Positions 1 through 8,248 of a DNA stretch of 64,000 bases are shown one piece after another. This DNA comes from Thainema sp966674685 (GTDB lineage Bacteria; Cyanobacteriota; Cyanobacteriia; Phormidesmidales; Phormidesmidaceae), in contig CBKWJC010000002.1 in the NCBI GenBank assembly GCA_966674685.1, positions 62,001 through 126,000 on the forward strand, given 5' to 3'. The notes beneath the pieces are model-generated. The model saw only the letters and a program-made list of their open reading frames with translations, was not told the origin of the DNA and ran no database searches. Numbering within the stretch: the first letter of the stretch is position 1; every line of letters begins with the position of its first letter. The position numbers and the translations under genes are program-made.

Positions 1-216
1 ACCACGAAAGCGTTTCAGGTGTTAAGCAGCCATCAGCCCAAGAGCTTGAAGCTTTGCACTCTACTCGATAAACCCGATCGCCGCCAGGTTCCGGTCACGA
101 TTGACTACTGCGGTATCACTGTACCGGATCAGTTCATCGTCGGTTATGGCATTGACTTTGACGAACGCTATCGCCAGCTTCCTGCTATTTATGCGGTTGA
201 GCAAATATCAGGCTGA
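1..216 (+). CDS. hpt: hypoxanthine phosphoribosyltransferase, C-terminal part (5' end outside window)
   Basis: The reading frame is open from base 1, so the start lies before the window; only about 71 C-terminal residues are present. The segment LLDKPDRR followed by VPVTIDYCGITVPDQFIVGYG and DFDERYRQLP matches the end of bacterial hypoxanthine/guanine phosphoribosyltransferases, where this region carries the base-binding aspartate and the conserved VGYGxD(F/Y)xExYR element. The enzyme would salvage hypoxanthine or guanine with PRPP to make IMP or GMP in the cytoplasm. The PRPP-binding loop is not in view, so the annotation rests on the C-terminus only. A GTG at 19 is in frame but is not a credible start. 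A hairpin follows about 100 bases after the stop. Confidence 0.85.
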   Translation, partial: TTKAFQVLSSHQPKSLKLCTLLDKPDRRQVPVTIDYCGITVPDQFIVGYGIDFDERYRQLPAIYAVEQISG

Positions 217-787
217 AGATGCAGCTTAGAAATAAGCTACTTGAACTGAATTGATTGTTGCGTCTTTGCAACAGACTTGTTTAAGTTCCTTTAGAAAGTC
301 AAAGATTGCTCACATAGAAAAGGGAGAAAATCTTTTCTATGGGTAATGCAGTAATAAAATAGGCTTTGGCTCATTTGCAATAGACATTTAAGTAGCTGCA
401 TATCAGTAAATATCTAACTTAAAAGCCGGGGGCGTTCCTCCGGGGTGTTCCTCCAGCTTTTAAGAGGTGTTTATCTATGTCAATTTACTTGATGTCAAAT
501 TTGATACAAAATCTGGTCGTAAAACCCCCAATTGAATTTAGCTGAATGGCTTACAGCTACAGGGTTTGTAGCCAACGAAATTTGGTTTTTATAGCGGATT
601 CAATCTACATCCATGAGTAGAGCTGAGCGTTAACACCAGATGGTTTATCGTGCTTTTGATCTCATTTACCGTCACTCACAGTTAGCTGATTGAGTCATAT
701 TTGTTTTTTAGCTTGCTTCGTTTGAGCGAGCCATTTTTCCAGCCGTCAAGCGCTCAGTATACTCGCGTCTATCCTCAAAGGTTTACT
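217..787. other. intergenic region hpt-argZ
   Basis: No gene is supported here. Besides the hairpin at 313-341 there is a second imperfect hairpin at 418-464: a 9-bp outer stem CTTAAAAGC/GCTTTTAAG encloses two copies of GTTCCTCC. The rest, AT-rich up to the argZ start, would hold the argZ promoter, but I cannot place it. The frame of argZ stays open upstream to a TTG at 701, but that extension has no family resemblance. Confidence 0.6.
313..341. terminator. hairpin downstream of hpt
   Basis: A perfect 10-bp stem (CATAGAAAAG / CTTTTCTATG) with a 9-base loop lies about 100 bases after the hpt stop. It has no T tract. It could end hpt transcription; that role is inferred. Confidence 0.4.
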
Positions 788-2890
788 ATGTCTGCAACAA
801 TTCGCTTCCTCATGTGTCCTCCCGATCACTACGATGTGGACTATGTAATTAATCCGTGGATGGAGGGCAACGTTCATAAATCATCCCGCGATCGCGCCGT
901 CGAACAGTGGCAAGGATTGTTCCACATTTTGAAAGAACATGCCATTGTGGATTTGGTCAAGCCCGAAAAAGGCTGGCCGGATATGGTGTTCACGGCCAAT
1001 GCCGGACTCGTTTCTGATCAAACCGTCGTACTCAGCCGCTTTCTTCATCCCGAGCGCCAGGGCGAAGAACCCTACTTCAAAGCCTGGTTTGAGCAAAATG
1101 GTTTTACCGTCCACGAACTGCCGAAAGATCTGCCGTTTGAAGGCGCTGGTGATGCCCTGCTGGATCGAGAAGGCCGCTGGCTGTGGGCGGGTTACGGCTT
1201 CCGGACGGAGCTAGATTCTCATTCCTATATCGCCAAGTGGCTGGATCTAGAAGTTCTATCGCTGCGCCTCGCCGATGAGCGGTTCTATCACCTAGACACC
1301 TGCTTCTGCCCCTTGACCGACGGCTATTTGCTCTATTATCCGCCTGCATTTGATGCCTACTCGAATCGGCTAATTGAAATGCGGGTGCCTGCCGAAAAGC
1401 GGATCGCCATTGACGAACCCGATGCCGTGAACTTTGCCTGCAATGCGGTCAACGTGGATCGGGTGGTGATTATGAACAAGGCCAGCGATGCGCTGAAGCA
1501 GCGGATGGCCGATCTGGGTTTCCAGATCCTTGAAACACCGCTGACCGAGTTTCTGAAAGCAGGTGGCGCGGCCAAGTGTTTAACCCTCCGCACCACAGAA
1601 CCCAGTCAGGACGAAATTCATGCCAATCAGCCCGTAGAGAGCCGCACGATTCGGCTGGAAGGTCATTTACTCGACAGCGGCATTATCAATCGGGCACTGG
1701 ATCTGATCGTCGGTGCGGGCGGTAGTTTCCAGGTGCTGGATTTTCATCTGGGCGAACAGCGTCAGAGCACGTCTTCGGCCTCTGTGCGCGTCTCGGCTCC
1801 CGCCCGCGAGACGATGGAAGACATCATGGCTCAACTGATTGACATTGGGGCAGTGGCGCTGCCCAGCGAGGTGCAGAACGCTCAGCTCGAAACCGTGGCC
1901 AAGGCCGGAGTTGCGCCTGATGATTTCTACGTCACCACGATTTACCCAACCGAAATCCTCTATCAAGGCGAATGGGTGCGGGTGCAGAACCAGCGGATGG
2001 ATGGCGTAATTGTCGTTGGTGAAATGAGTAACGGTGTCGTGGCGCGATGCAGTCTACTGCGGGATTTGCAGGTCAATGACCGGGTTGTCGTTGGCGTCGA
2101 AGGTATCCGCACCGTTCGCAAAACCAGCGATCGCGACCAGAAAACCCAGGAATTTACCTTTATGGGTTCCGGTGTGTCTAGCGAGCGGCGAGTTGAACTG
2201 GTGGTTGAGCAGGTGGCCTGGGAACTGCGGCGACTGCGCGATCAGGGCGGCAAAGTCGTGGTTGTGGCTGGCCCAGTGGTGATTCACACAGGCGGCAGTG
2301 ACCACCTTTCCCAACTGATTCGCGCAGGCTACATTCAAGCGCTGCTGGGTGGAAATGCGATCGCAGTTCATGACATTGAACAGTCGATGATGGGTACCTC
2401 CCTCGGTGTGGACATGAAGCTGGGCACAGCCGTGCGCGGCGGTCATCGTCACCATTTGAAAGTGATTAACGCGATTCGCAACTGCGGCAGCATTGCCGCT
2501 GCTGTCGAGCAAGGCGTGTTGACGCGCGGCATTTTCTACGAGTGCGTGCGAAACAATGTGCCGTTCTCCCTGGCCGGATCAATCCGCGATGATGGCCCGC
2601 TACCGGATACCAAAATGGATCTGCTAGAAGCGCAGACTGACTATGCCCGCTTAGCAGAAGGAGCCGACATGATCCTGATGCTGTCCACCATGCTGCACTC
2701 CATCGGTGTTGGCAATATGACTCCGGCAGGCGTGAAGATGGTCTGCGTAGACATCAATCCCGCCGTTGTGACCAAACTTAGCGATCGCGGTTCAGTTGAA
2801 TCCACAGGCGTTGTTACCGATGTCGGCCTATTCCTCAGCCTGCTGGTGAAGCAGTTGGATCGGCTCACCAAACCCTTTGCCGTGATGTAA
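788..2890 (+). CDS. argZ: bifunctional arginine dihydrolase / ornithine cyclodeaminase-like protein (ArgZ/AgrE)
   Basis: The N-terminal half is an arginine dihydrolase of the guanidine-modifying fold, converting arginine to ornithine plus CO2 and ammonia; the C-terminal half is the LOR/SDH-type domain that in the Anabaena homologue AgrE makes proline from ornithine. The enzyme belongs to cyanobacterial arginine/cyanophycin catabolism and nitrogen remobilisation. With the ATG at 788 the protein has 700 residues, close to its homologues, and the catalytic residues fall at the positions known for the family: Asn71 (FTANAG), Glu118 (FEGAGD), His168 (YHLD) and Cys264 (AAKCLTLR). That register supports 788 over the upstream in-frame TTG at 701. 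It stands alone as a gene; a hairpin repeat element begins directly after its stop. Confidence 0.95.
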   Translation: MSATIRFLMCPPDHYDVDYVINPWMEGNVHKSSRDRAVEQWQGLFHILKEHAIVDLVKPEKGWPDMVFTANAGLVSDQTVVLSRFLHPERQGEEPYFKAWFEQNGFTVHELPKDLPFEGAGDALLDREGRWLWAGYGFRTELDSHSYIAKWLDLEVLSLRLADERFYHLDTCFCPLTDGYLLYYPPAFDAYSNRLIEMRVPAEKRIAIDEPDAVNFACNAVNVDRVVIMNKASDALKQRMADLGFQILETPLTEFLKAGGAAKCLTLRTTEPSQDEIHANQPVESRTIRLEGHLLDSGIINRALDLIVGAGGSFQVLDFHLGEQRQSTSSASVRVSAPARETMEDIMAQLIDIGAVALPSEVQNAQLETVAKAGVAPDDFYVTTIYPTEILYQGEWVRVQNQRMDGVIVVGEMSNGVVARCSLLRDLQVNDRVVVGVEGIRTVRKTSDRDQKTQEFTFMGSGVSSERRVELVVEQVAWELRRLRDQGGKVVVVAGPVVIHTGGSDHLSQLIRAGYIQALLGGNAIAVHDIEQSMMGTSLGVDMKLGTAVRGGHRHHLKVINAIRNCGSIAAAVEQGVLTRGIFYECVRNNVPFSLAGSIRDDGPLPDTKMDLLEAQTDYARLAEGADMILMLSTMLHSIGVGNMTPAGVKMVCVDINPAVVTKLSDRGSVESTGVVTDVGLFLSLLVKQLDRLTKPFAVM

Positions 2891-2891
2891 T

Positions 2892-2993
2892 GTGAAGTCT
2901 GGTTGAAAATCCGTTGTTTATTTTTTGTGCAACGTTTGCGGGGCAAACGTTGCACAAAAAATAAATTGGTTCCTATACGCAGACCTGATATGA
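2892..2993. repeat. hairpin repeat element, family 1, copy A
   Basis: Conserved outer ends (AAGTCTGGTTGAAAATCC and CCTATACGCAGACCTGATAT) flank a perfect 23-bp stem at 2917-2965 with loop GGG and core GTTTGC/GCAAAC. The ends are imperfect inverted repeats of each other. The same architecture recurs at 5736, 8147, 22788, 32214, 38771 and 53407. No coding capacity; non-autonomous MITE-like element inferred. Confidence 0.7.
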
Positions 2994-3025
2994 GTCATCA
3001 GGCTAAGCTATAGAACAAGCCATAA

Positions 3026-3067
3026 AACAAGAACAGGACTGACGTTAACGTCAGTCCTGTTCTTGTT
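3026..3067. terminator. 42-base perfect palindrome
   Basis: The sequence is its own reverse complement over 42 bases, centred on GACGTT/AACGTC, with no loop. It lies 33 bases after repeat copy A and 150 bases before the CAP gene. It could act as a terminator for argZ or as a cruciform site. Confidence 0.5.
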
Positions 3068-3220
3068 GAAGCAACAAAATTGAACATTTTTGCCACTCGT
3101 TCGTCTGTGGAATCCATCGCAATCGCTAATTGAATAAATTTTGCTAAGTGTTTGATAGGGTGCTGATTTGATTGATAGCCGTGTGAGCGATTGCGATCGC
3201 AGTTTTTCCACTTGACAATC

Positions 3221-3841
3221 ATGCCGAAATCAAACTGGTTCCGTTTTGCCCTCAGTTTAGGTCTATTGACCGCGATCGCACCGATGGTAAATGCTTGCCC
3301 TGATGCAAATCGACAGGCATCGACTCAACCTGTTTCAACTCAAACATCCCAATCCGTTCAAGTAGGGACTACTCCAACCGTTCGCGTAGAAACCGTTTCC
3401 ACCCCTAAGCCACAAGAGCCGACCGTCTTAGCGACCAATCCCACCACACCTAGCTATTTAACTGAACTGCTGGAGTTGACCAATGCTGAACGCCAGCGGA
3501 TAGGATTGGCACCACTGGTGTTATCGACAACCTTGAACAGCGCCGCCCAGCGACATGCCGAAGATCTAGTGCGTAACGGCATTTTTAGCCACACTGGATC
3601 AGATGGATCGCAGCCCAGCGATCGCGCATTAGATGCAAGCTATCCGTTCCGCTACGTCGGTGAAAACATTGCAGCAGGTGGCTCAACCGCCAGCATGACG
3701 ATGCAGCAGTGGATGAACAGCGCCGGACACCGTGACAATATTCTGAAGCCGGAATACACCGAAGTTGGCTTTGGCTATGTGGCCGACGAAAATACACCCT
3801 ATCGCTACTACTGGGTGCAGGTGCTCGGCAGCCCGCGTTAA
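3221..3841 (+). CDS. CAP (SCP/PR-1) domain protein, exported, probable lipoprotein
   Basis: The 206-residue product starts with a signal peptide (MPKSNWFRFALSLGLLTAIA) ending at MVNAC, which fits a lipobox, so it is probably a lipoprotein; cleavage as a plain secreted protein is possible. A Thr/Pro/Ser-rich linker (about 25-75) leads to a CAP domain (about 80-206) with LTNAERQRIGL, the helix ending HAEDLVRNGIFSHTG, GENIAAG, the HRDNIL element and a final YYWVQVLG strand. Bacterial CAP proteins are extracytoplasmic and mostly of unknown activity. The ATG at 3221 is chosen because the signal peptide begins there; the upstream in-frame start at 3191 adds ten residues before it. Single gene with no evident operon partner. 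Confidence 0.88.
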   Translation: MPKSNWFRFALSLGLLTAIAPMVNACPDANRQASTQPVSTQTSQSVQVGTTPTVRVETVSTPKPQEPTVLATNPTTPSYLTELLELTNAERQRIGLAPLVLSTTLNSAAQRHAEDLVRNGIFSHTGSDGSQPSDRALDASYPFRYVGENIAAGGSTASMTMQQWMNSAGHRDNILKPEYTEVGFGYVADENTPYRYYWVQVLGSPR

Positions 3842-3906
3842 GCACCGATCTTAAATGGGTGATCGTCTAACCCACATCTTGCCCTTTCCACTGGTACAGC
3901 AGAATA

Positions 3907-4098
3907 ATGTCAAGTCCGCGTATACGGCATGTTTCAACCTCGTGAGGTACATAGAAGCGTTGGTCTGCCTTCGGTAGAGAAACATTTCCGTACTCCACCA
4001 GCATGGGAAACGCTGTAGAAACCCTGTTCATTTTGGGTGAATCTTGCTTGCGAGCACTTCACCCAAAATGAACAATCGGTCTTTAACCGGATTTCATA
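3907..4098. repeat. hairpin repeat element, family 1, copy E (reverse orientation, interrupted)
   Basis: The left end GTCAAGTCCGCGTATAC (3909-3925) is the reverse complement of the family right end, and TTAACCGGATTTCATA (4083-4098) is the reverse complement of the family left end. The inner hairpin GTTCATTTTGGGTGAA / TTCACCCAAAATGAAC is at 4025-4074. About 90 extra bases separate the left end from the hairpin, so this copy seems to carry an insertion, or two partial copies lie next to each other. Confidence 0.5.
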
Positions 4099-4101
4099 GA
4101 A

Positions 4102-4194
4102 CTCACATCTTGCACCACAACCTGAAAGAGGTGAAGTTGCCGCATCGCGACGGCAACTTCACCTCTTTTTGTTTCCATTTTGAATGATGCAAGC
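4102..4194. repeat. hairpin repeat element, family 2, copy K
   Basis: Ends CACATCTTGCACC and GATGCAAG flank a long stem AGAGGTGAAGTTGCCG / CGGCAACTTCACCTCT with loop CATCGCGA region (about 4126-4166). The ends and layout match the element at 43051-43148, while the stem sequence differs. Confidence 0.55.
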
Positions 4195-4387
4195 GAGTTT
4201 TATCCGATGGATTGCCATTGGCCAACTTCATTAGACAGCACCCAAATTTTTTGTCAGAAGCAGATACGGCCTAGCGTTCACAAGCAGTTAAAACTGGTTT
4301 CATGAGCAGATTTGTATAAAAGCAGAAGGCAACTGTCATCAATTCATCGAAAAAGTGGGAATACTAAGCTCAAGCAATGAGTTGAGG

Positions 4388-4675
4388 CTAATCTTCTTCT
4401 ACGCTTTGCCAATCTGGACAACTGCTATCCTGTTGCCATCCGAAAGGATGAATGCCACAAATTAGCCTGCTGCGCCGATCACGGCTGGTACCATAGGCGA
4501 TGCCGTGATAATTACTACAGCCTTTACAAGCGGCTGGACGACTGGGCGGACTCTTGCTAAAGCCAACCTGCGATCGCAAAATCTGTTGCTTACTCTGCAA
4601 TCGCTGCCAATGGCGGTAGCTATGCTGTCTCAGAATAGCGTTGGCTTGTCTGAAGGGATCAGATACATCAGACAT
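4388..4675 (-). CDS. small conserved cyanobacterial protein with paired cysteine motif
   Basis: 95 residues. The N-terminal 40 residues are polar and probably helical (PFRQANAILRQHSYRHWQRL). The C-terminal half has CKGCSNYHGIAYG, LICGIHPFGW and SCPDWQ, a pattern (CxxC-NYHG ... LICxxHPxG ... CPDW) that I recognise from short uncharacterised cyanobacterial proteins. The four cysteines plus histidines could bind a metal, but no function is known. No operon partner is adjacent. The ATG at 4675 is the first in frame; homologues also tend to be short. Confidence 0.75.
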   Translation of the reverse strand: MSDVSDPFRQANAILRQHSYRHWQRLQSKQQILRSQVGFSKSPPSRPAACKGCSNYHGIAYGTSRDRRSRLICGIHPFGWQQDSSCPDWQSVEED

Positions 4676-4993
4676 TGTTGTAACTATGTATAAGTGGCTA
4701 ACGTGGTGCTTATTGATGAAGCGTCGGGATGTGCAGCAAACTACACACTTTCAGATTAACCTCTCCACTGCTACTTTTTCCGATTCCATCAGGTATTGTA
4801 AAGTCTGGAAACAGCTCTAGTGTTCGCTCTAATCTCAATTTAGAGCGCTCAGGGGGCCACGAAATAGCCCCTATATGCAACAATCTGTTACATCGTTTTT
4901 AGCTTTACGATTTTCCCAAGTTCGAACCTAGCAGTAATTTTCAATCCAAATGTTCATTTGGATGCTTTAGTTCCATAACCCCTAGAATCTACT
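4676..4993. other. intergenic region between divergent genes
   Basis: Promoters for the minus-strand cysteine-motif gene and the plus-strand HAD gene must lie here. I see no strong hairpin, repeat or recognisable operator. Confidence 0.5.
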
Positions 4994-5629
4994 GTGGCTG
5001 TTATCATTTTTGACTTTGATGGAACCATCGCGGATACGCTAGACGCAATCGTCAACATTACGAATCGGCTTGCGGCTAAGTATGGCTATCCAATGGTGAC
5101 ATCTGATAATGTCAAACAGCTTCAGGGATTAAGTACCCAGCAAATTATTCGCTATTCTGGACTTTCTATTTTTCAGTTCGCCCGCTTAGTGAGACGGGTG
5201 CGCCGAGAACTCAATGCGTCAATCGAAAGCATTCAGCCGATTGCTCAGCTTGATCCTGTTTTACGCGAACTGGCTCGCGAACATCAGCTCGGTATCGTCA
5301 CCTCTAATTCAGCCCAGAACGTGCAGCGGTTTCTGAAGCGCCACCATCTGACTGAGCAGTTTAGCTTCATTCATTCTGGTACCACGCTATTTGGTAAAGC
5401 CAAAGTCCTGCGTCGAGTCCTGCGACAGTACCAAATTCATCCAACCCGAGTATTTTATGTAGGCGATGAGACGCGAGATGTTGAAGCCGCTAAAGTATTG
5501 CCAATTGACATGATTGCGGTGGCTTGGGGATTCAACACGCCGGAAATTCTACAAGCCCACCAACCTGATTTCTTGATTTATTCGCCTGCGGAATTATTAA
5601 AGCTCATGAAGCTGCGATCGCGTTCCTAA
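4994..5629 (+). CDS. HAD-superfamily hydrolase, phosphoglycolate phosphatase-like
   Basis: 211 residues starting at a GTG. Motif I is FDFDGTIADT (about 6-15), with both catalytic aspartates; an alpha-helical cap (about 16-85) places it in subfamily IA; motif II is IVTSNS (about 101), motif III a lysine in the GKAKVLRR stretch (about 135) and motif IV YVGDETRDVEAA (about 155-166). The family removes phosphate from small metabolites such as 2-phosphoglycolate, but the substrate cannot be assigned from sequence. The GTG start directly precedes the first beta strand, as in relatives; there is no in-frame ATG upstream. A family-1 repeat element lies about 100 bases downstream. Confidence 0.85.
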   Translation: MAVIIFDFDGTIADTLDAIVNITNRLAAKYGYPMVTSDNVKQLQGLSTQQIIRYSGLSIFQFARLVRRVRRELNASIESIQPIAQLDPVLRELAREHQLGIVTSNSAQNVQRFLKRHHLTEQFSFIHSGTTLFGKAKVLRRVLRQYQIHPTRVFYVGDETRDVEAAKVLPIDMIAVAWGFNTPEILQAHQPDFLIYSPAELLKLMKLRSRS

Positions 5630-6092
5630 GGCCGGATAATTTAGATCTGTCATCCCTGCAACTTTTAGCAACCAGCAGCAGTCTACAGGTTCGATTCATC
5701 CCGTTAGATCAAAACTAGAACTGGGCATTCTTCTCTATGATGGGAAATCCGCTCGTAAAAAACAGTCTTTATTTCTTGTGAAAGTCAGACTATGCCTAGC
5801 TTTCACAAGAAAATTCGGTTTCTGTCTAGTCGGATTTGGTATGAGATATGGCTGCTGCCAGCTAGGTTGGTGACGGATAGTTTAGCGAGGCGTTTAGCGA
5901 CCTCACCCAATAGCCTGATCATCCTGATAGGCACTATGTTTGCAGAATTGCTGATTTGAAGCATGAATTGTGATGTGAGGCACTGCCCCCAAATCACAAT
6001 TCATACCAGATTAAGCAACGCTATGTTAGCTGATTGCTTATTCAACGATCAGCAGCATCTAGATACATTCTTTATTGATGTGGTGGTAATCA
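5630..6092. other. intergenic region after the HAD gene
   Basis: Contains repeat copy G (5736-5845) and a second hairpin around 5963-6003 in which ATGAATTGTGAT pairs with ATCACAATTCAT across a 17-base loop. No coding sequence is supported. Confidence 0.55.
5736..5845. repeat. hairpin repeat element, family 1, copy G (diverged)
   Basis: Ends GGGAAATCCGCTCGTAAAAAA and CTAGTCGGATTTGGTATGAGA resemble the family ends; the inner stem ATTTCTTGTGAAAG / CTTTCACAAGAAAAT is present but the loop region has decayed (GTCAGACTATGCCTAG). Confidence 0.5.
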
Positions 6093-6704
6093 ATGTCAGA
6101 CAGCGGTGAAAATAAGCCATCTGGGCAAAATATACAAATCATTCTGGCGCTAATTGGCCTATTGGGAGCCGTCAGTAGCGGTGTGTTTGCCAACTGGGAT
6201 AAAATTTTTCCTACCGCTTCTGCCCCTCCAGTTGCAGTTGAATCCCCATCGGTTGCAAGTACGGTCAGCACCACCGACGGAGTGCCTGTAGAGCCAGCAC
6301 CAGCGGCGATACCGAGCAGCGAAACGACCAGCATGAATAGTCCCGCCGAAGTTGCCACTGCTGAAGTTGTCGCTACTGTGAATGAGTCTGTTCCTCAAAG
6401 TCTTGATCTGAGCGGCACTTGGAACTCCCCCATGTTGGGCACTACGGAAATTAAGCAAGACGGCAATACTATTAGAGGTTCTTACCGAACACAAGAGCAT
6501 TACGGAGCGTTTGAGGGATCCGTGGTTGAGAATCGGCTGGAATACCGCTGGTGGCAGGATGATAAGCGAAAAAGTTCTTACGAAAAAGCAGACACTCGGG
6601 GAATAGGTTTCTTCACGATTGAAGATCGTGGCCGAACGCTAGTGGGGAATTGGGAAAGCGAAACGGGTACGCGCGGTGAATGGAGCCTAACGAAGCAAGA
6701 TTAG
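6093..6704 (+). CDS. membrane-anchored protein with C-terminal lipocalin-like domain, function unknown
   Basis: 203 residues. After a short polar start a single transmembrane helix (about 14-36, IILALIGLLGAVSSGVFANW) is followed by DKIFP, an anchor type common in cyanobacterial proteins with varied C-terminal domains. A Ser/Thr/Pro/Ala/Val-rich linker covers about 40-105. The C-terminal 95 residues (LSGTWNSP, EIKQDGNTIRGSY, FEGSVVENRLEYRWW, GRTLVGNWES, EWSLTK) look like an eight-stranded lipocalin-like barrel of the type that gives each strand pair a G-x-W or I-x-G signature. Ligand and role are unknown. Its stop codon overlaps the stop of the convergent permease gene by 4 bases. Confidence 0.75.
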   Translation: MSDSGENKPSGQNIQIILALIGLLGAVSSGVFANWDKIFPTASAPPVAVESPSVASTVSTTDGVPVEPAPAAIPSSETTSMNSPAEVATAEVVATVNESVPQSLDLSGTWNSPMLGTTEIKQDGNTIRGSYRTQEHYGAFEGSVVENRLEYRWWQDDKRKSSYEKADTRGIGFFTIEDRGRTLVGNWESETGTRGEWSLTKQD

Positions 6705-7786
6705 GAGTAGTCCTCTTTTTCGTTTGACTCGTTTGCATCGAGTTCTAAAGCCGCGGGTCGAGCTTTCATTTCGTCAATTTCGAGCAGACTAACGATGATA
6801 CCTGCAATTGGGATAGACAGAAAAATGCCTAGAATTCCTGCGATTCTGGCACCAACGAGCAGAGCGAAAAACATCACAACAGGACTGATATTGAGCGATC
6901 CTTTCATCACATGGGGCAGCAAAATGTTTTCTTCCACCTGTTGAAGCAGGACACAAATGACCACAATTTTGATCGGTAGCCAAATGCTCTGAGTCAGCAT
7001 TAGGAGGGCAATTAAGCTGATGCCAATGGTTGCTCCGATGCCGGGAATAAGGTCAAACACTCCGGCAACGACAGCCAAAATCAGAGCATAGGGCACTCCG
7101 AGGATGAGAAATACGATAAAGGTAGAAGCACCGAAAAAAAAAGATAGAATCAATCGTCCCCAAAAGAAACCCAGCAGATTCCGCCGAATTGTGACTGTCA
7201 ATCGGCGATGCAGATGACGCGGTGCAGCCTGTAGCAGCAACTGCCAAATTCTGTCGCCATCAAGCAGCATGAAAAAGGCAACCACTGCAATCAAGATGAG
7301 ATGGAGCAGGTTGGTGAGCATAACCTGAATGATGGCTAAGCCGGAGGTCACCAACCCAATGGCTTGCTCTCGCAAAGATGCTTCAATGGCGGCAAAATCA
7401 ACGTCTAGATTCCACCGATCTAACTGCTGCTCAATTTGATTCAGTAGGGGATTGAGTGAATCGAGCAGTTCGATGATGTTGTCTGTCAATCGTTCGCCTT
7501 GAGACAAGACGGCAATTCCCACTGTTGCGATCGCAGCTCCCAGAATAATCAGCGCAATACTAAACACCAGCGTAGCGGCTGTACCTCGTGGTAAGTATCG
7601 GCTCACCCAGCCCACTGGATAGCTCAGCAAAAACGCCAAAATGGTCGCACAGGTAAACACCACTACCACCATTTCGAAATAAGCGAGCAGTTCAACCACT
7701 GCCCAGCCACAGGCAAACAAGAGTAAAAAGCGAATCAGAGCAGAATTATTGAGGCGCTCAAACAGCGGGTGAGGAGATTCGCTCAT
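6701..7786 (-). CDS. AI-2E family transporter (YdiK/PerM-like permease)
   Basis: 361 residues with about seven to eight hydrophobic helices: paired helices at about 17-65, a long helical soluble segment with ELLDSLNPLLNQIEQQLDR (about 105-140), and further helices from about 150. The element DLIPGIGATIG and the closing LVGARIAGILGIFLSIPIAG are typical of the family. Members are inner-membrane proteins variously proposed to export AI-2 or act in Na+/H+ exchange; the substrate here is not assignable. The start ATG follows the stop of the upstream DUF2288 gene directly (TGAATG), so the two are probably co-translated. Tail-to-tail overlap of 4 bases with the lipocalin-like gene. Confidence 0.88.
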   Translation of the reverse strand: MSESPHPLFERLNNSALIRFLLLFACGWAVVELLAYFEMVVVVFTCATILAFLLSYPVGWVSRYLPRGTAATLVFSIALIILGAAIATVGIAVLSQGERLTDNIIELLDSLNPLLNQIEQQLDRWNLDVDFAAIEASLREQAIGLVTSGLAIIQVMLTNLLHLILIAVVAFFMLLDGDRIWQLLLQAAPRHLHRRLTVTIRRNLLGFFWGRLILSFFFGASTFIVFLILGVPYALILAVVAGVFDLIPGIGATIGISLIALLMLTQSIWLPIKIVVICVLLQQVEENILLPHVMKGSLNISPVVMFFALLVGARIAGILGIFLSIPIAGIIVSLLEIDEMKARPAALELDANESNEKEDYS

Positions 7787-8086
7787 TCAGGAAACATCCA
7801 TTGGTTCTTGCACCAAGACATAGGGCTGCACGATTAGAGTATTAAATTGCTTAGTTGTATCACGATTCCAGTCACTGAGCTGTTCGCTAGTTGGCTTAAC
7901 CAACATGGCTTCCTGAATCCAGCGCTGCACAGCGAGGACATTATCGGTTGAGATAGCTAAACCAACTTCAACTAGATCCAGATCTGGATTGACTAATACC
8001 ACAGCATCGCGTTTAGCATGAGGCATTAGCCAGCTCCATTCGGCCAGTTCCATCATTTCCGTTAGCTGGTTTCTAAGCTGCTCCAT
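7787..8086 (-). CDS. DUF2288 family protein
   Basis: 99 residues matching the DUF2288 pattern throughout: LRNQLTEMMELAEWSWLMPH, then VVLVNPDLDLVEVGLAI, a helix ending in VQRWIQEAML, and the C-terminal FNTLIVQPYVLVQEP. Function is unknown. It is soluble, about the usual family length and intact. It lies directly upstream of the AI-2E family permease, with stop and next start abutting, which suggests one transcript. Confidence 0.88.
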   Translation of the reverse strand: MEQLRNQLTEMMELAEWSWLMPHAKRDAVVLVNPDLDLVEVGLAISTDNVLAVQRWIQEAMLVKPTSEQLSDWNRDTTKQFNTLIVQPYVLVQEPMDVS

Positions 8087-8146
8087 GACGGTTTTCTATC
8101 TTAAATTCAACAGGTAAAGAATCAGAGTAGACGACTATCCGAAGGG

Positions 8147-8240
8147 ATATTGTCAAGTGCGTATACAAGAATCTAATTTTGGAAGTGCTTGCAGCGCAAG
8201 CACTTCCAAAAAATCATGGGTTTTCAATAGGGCTGAGTAT
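8147..8240. repeat. hairpin repeat element, family 1, copy F (reverse orientation)
   Basis: Left end ATTGTCAAGTGCGTATACAAGAA and right end CATGGGTTTTCAATAGGGCTGAGTAT are the reverse complements of the family ends. Inner stem TTTTGGAAGTGCTTGC / GCAAGCACTTCCAAAA with loop AGC at about 8177-8211. Confidence 0.65.
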
Positions 8241-8248
8241 CACTATAG

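Larger units (their letters stand above)
3842..4387. other. intergenic region after the CAP gene
   Basis: No gene is supported. The space holds two palindromic repeat elements (3907-4098 and 4102-4194), then about 190 bases in which I see nothing recognisable before the end of the minus-strand gene at 4388. Confidence 0.6.

Noticed and set aside
701..787. N-terminal extension of argZ from a TTG at 701
   Set aside because: The catalytic residues fall at their known positions (Asn71, Glu118, His168, Cys264) only when counting from the ATG at 788.
2054..2512. 152-codon minus-strand open frame inside argZ
   Set aside because: It is a shadow of a strongly conserved coding frame with high third-position GC; no family resemblance.
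3026..3067. CRISPR-like repeat
   Set aside because: The palindrome occurs once; no evenly spaced direct repeats of 25-40 bases were found anywhere in the window.
4900..4950. Possible tRNA T-arm (AAGTTCGAACCT)
   Set aside because: The upstream 70 bases do not form acceptor, D and anticodon stems. The same check failed at 5685-5700 (GGTTCGATTC). I found no tRNA in the window.
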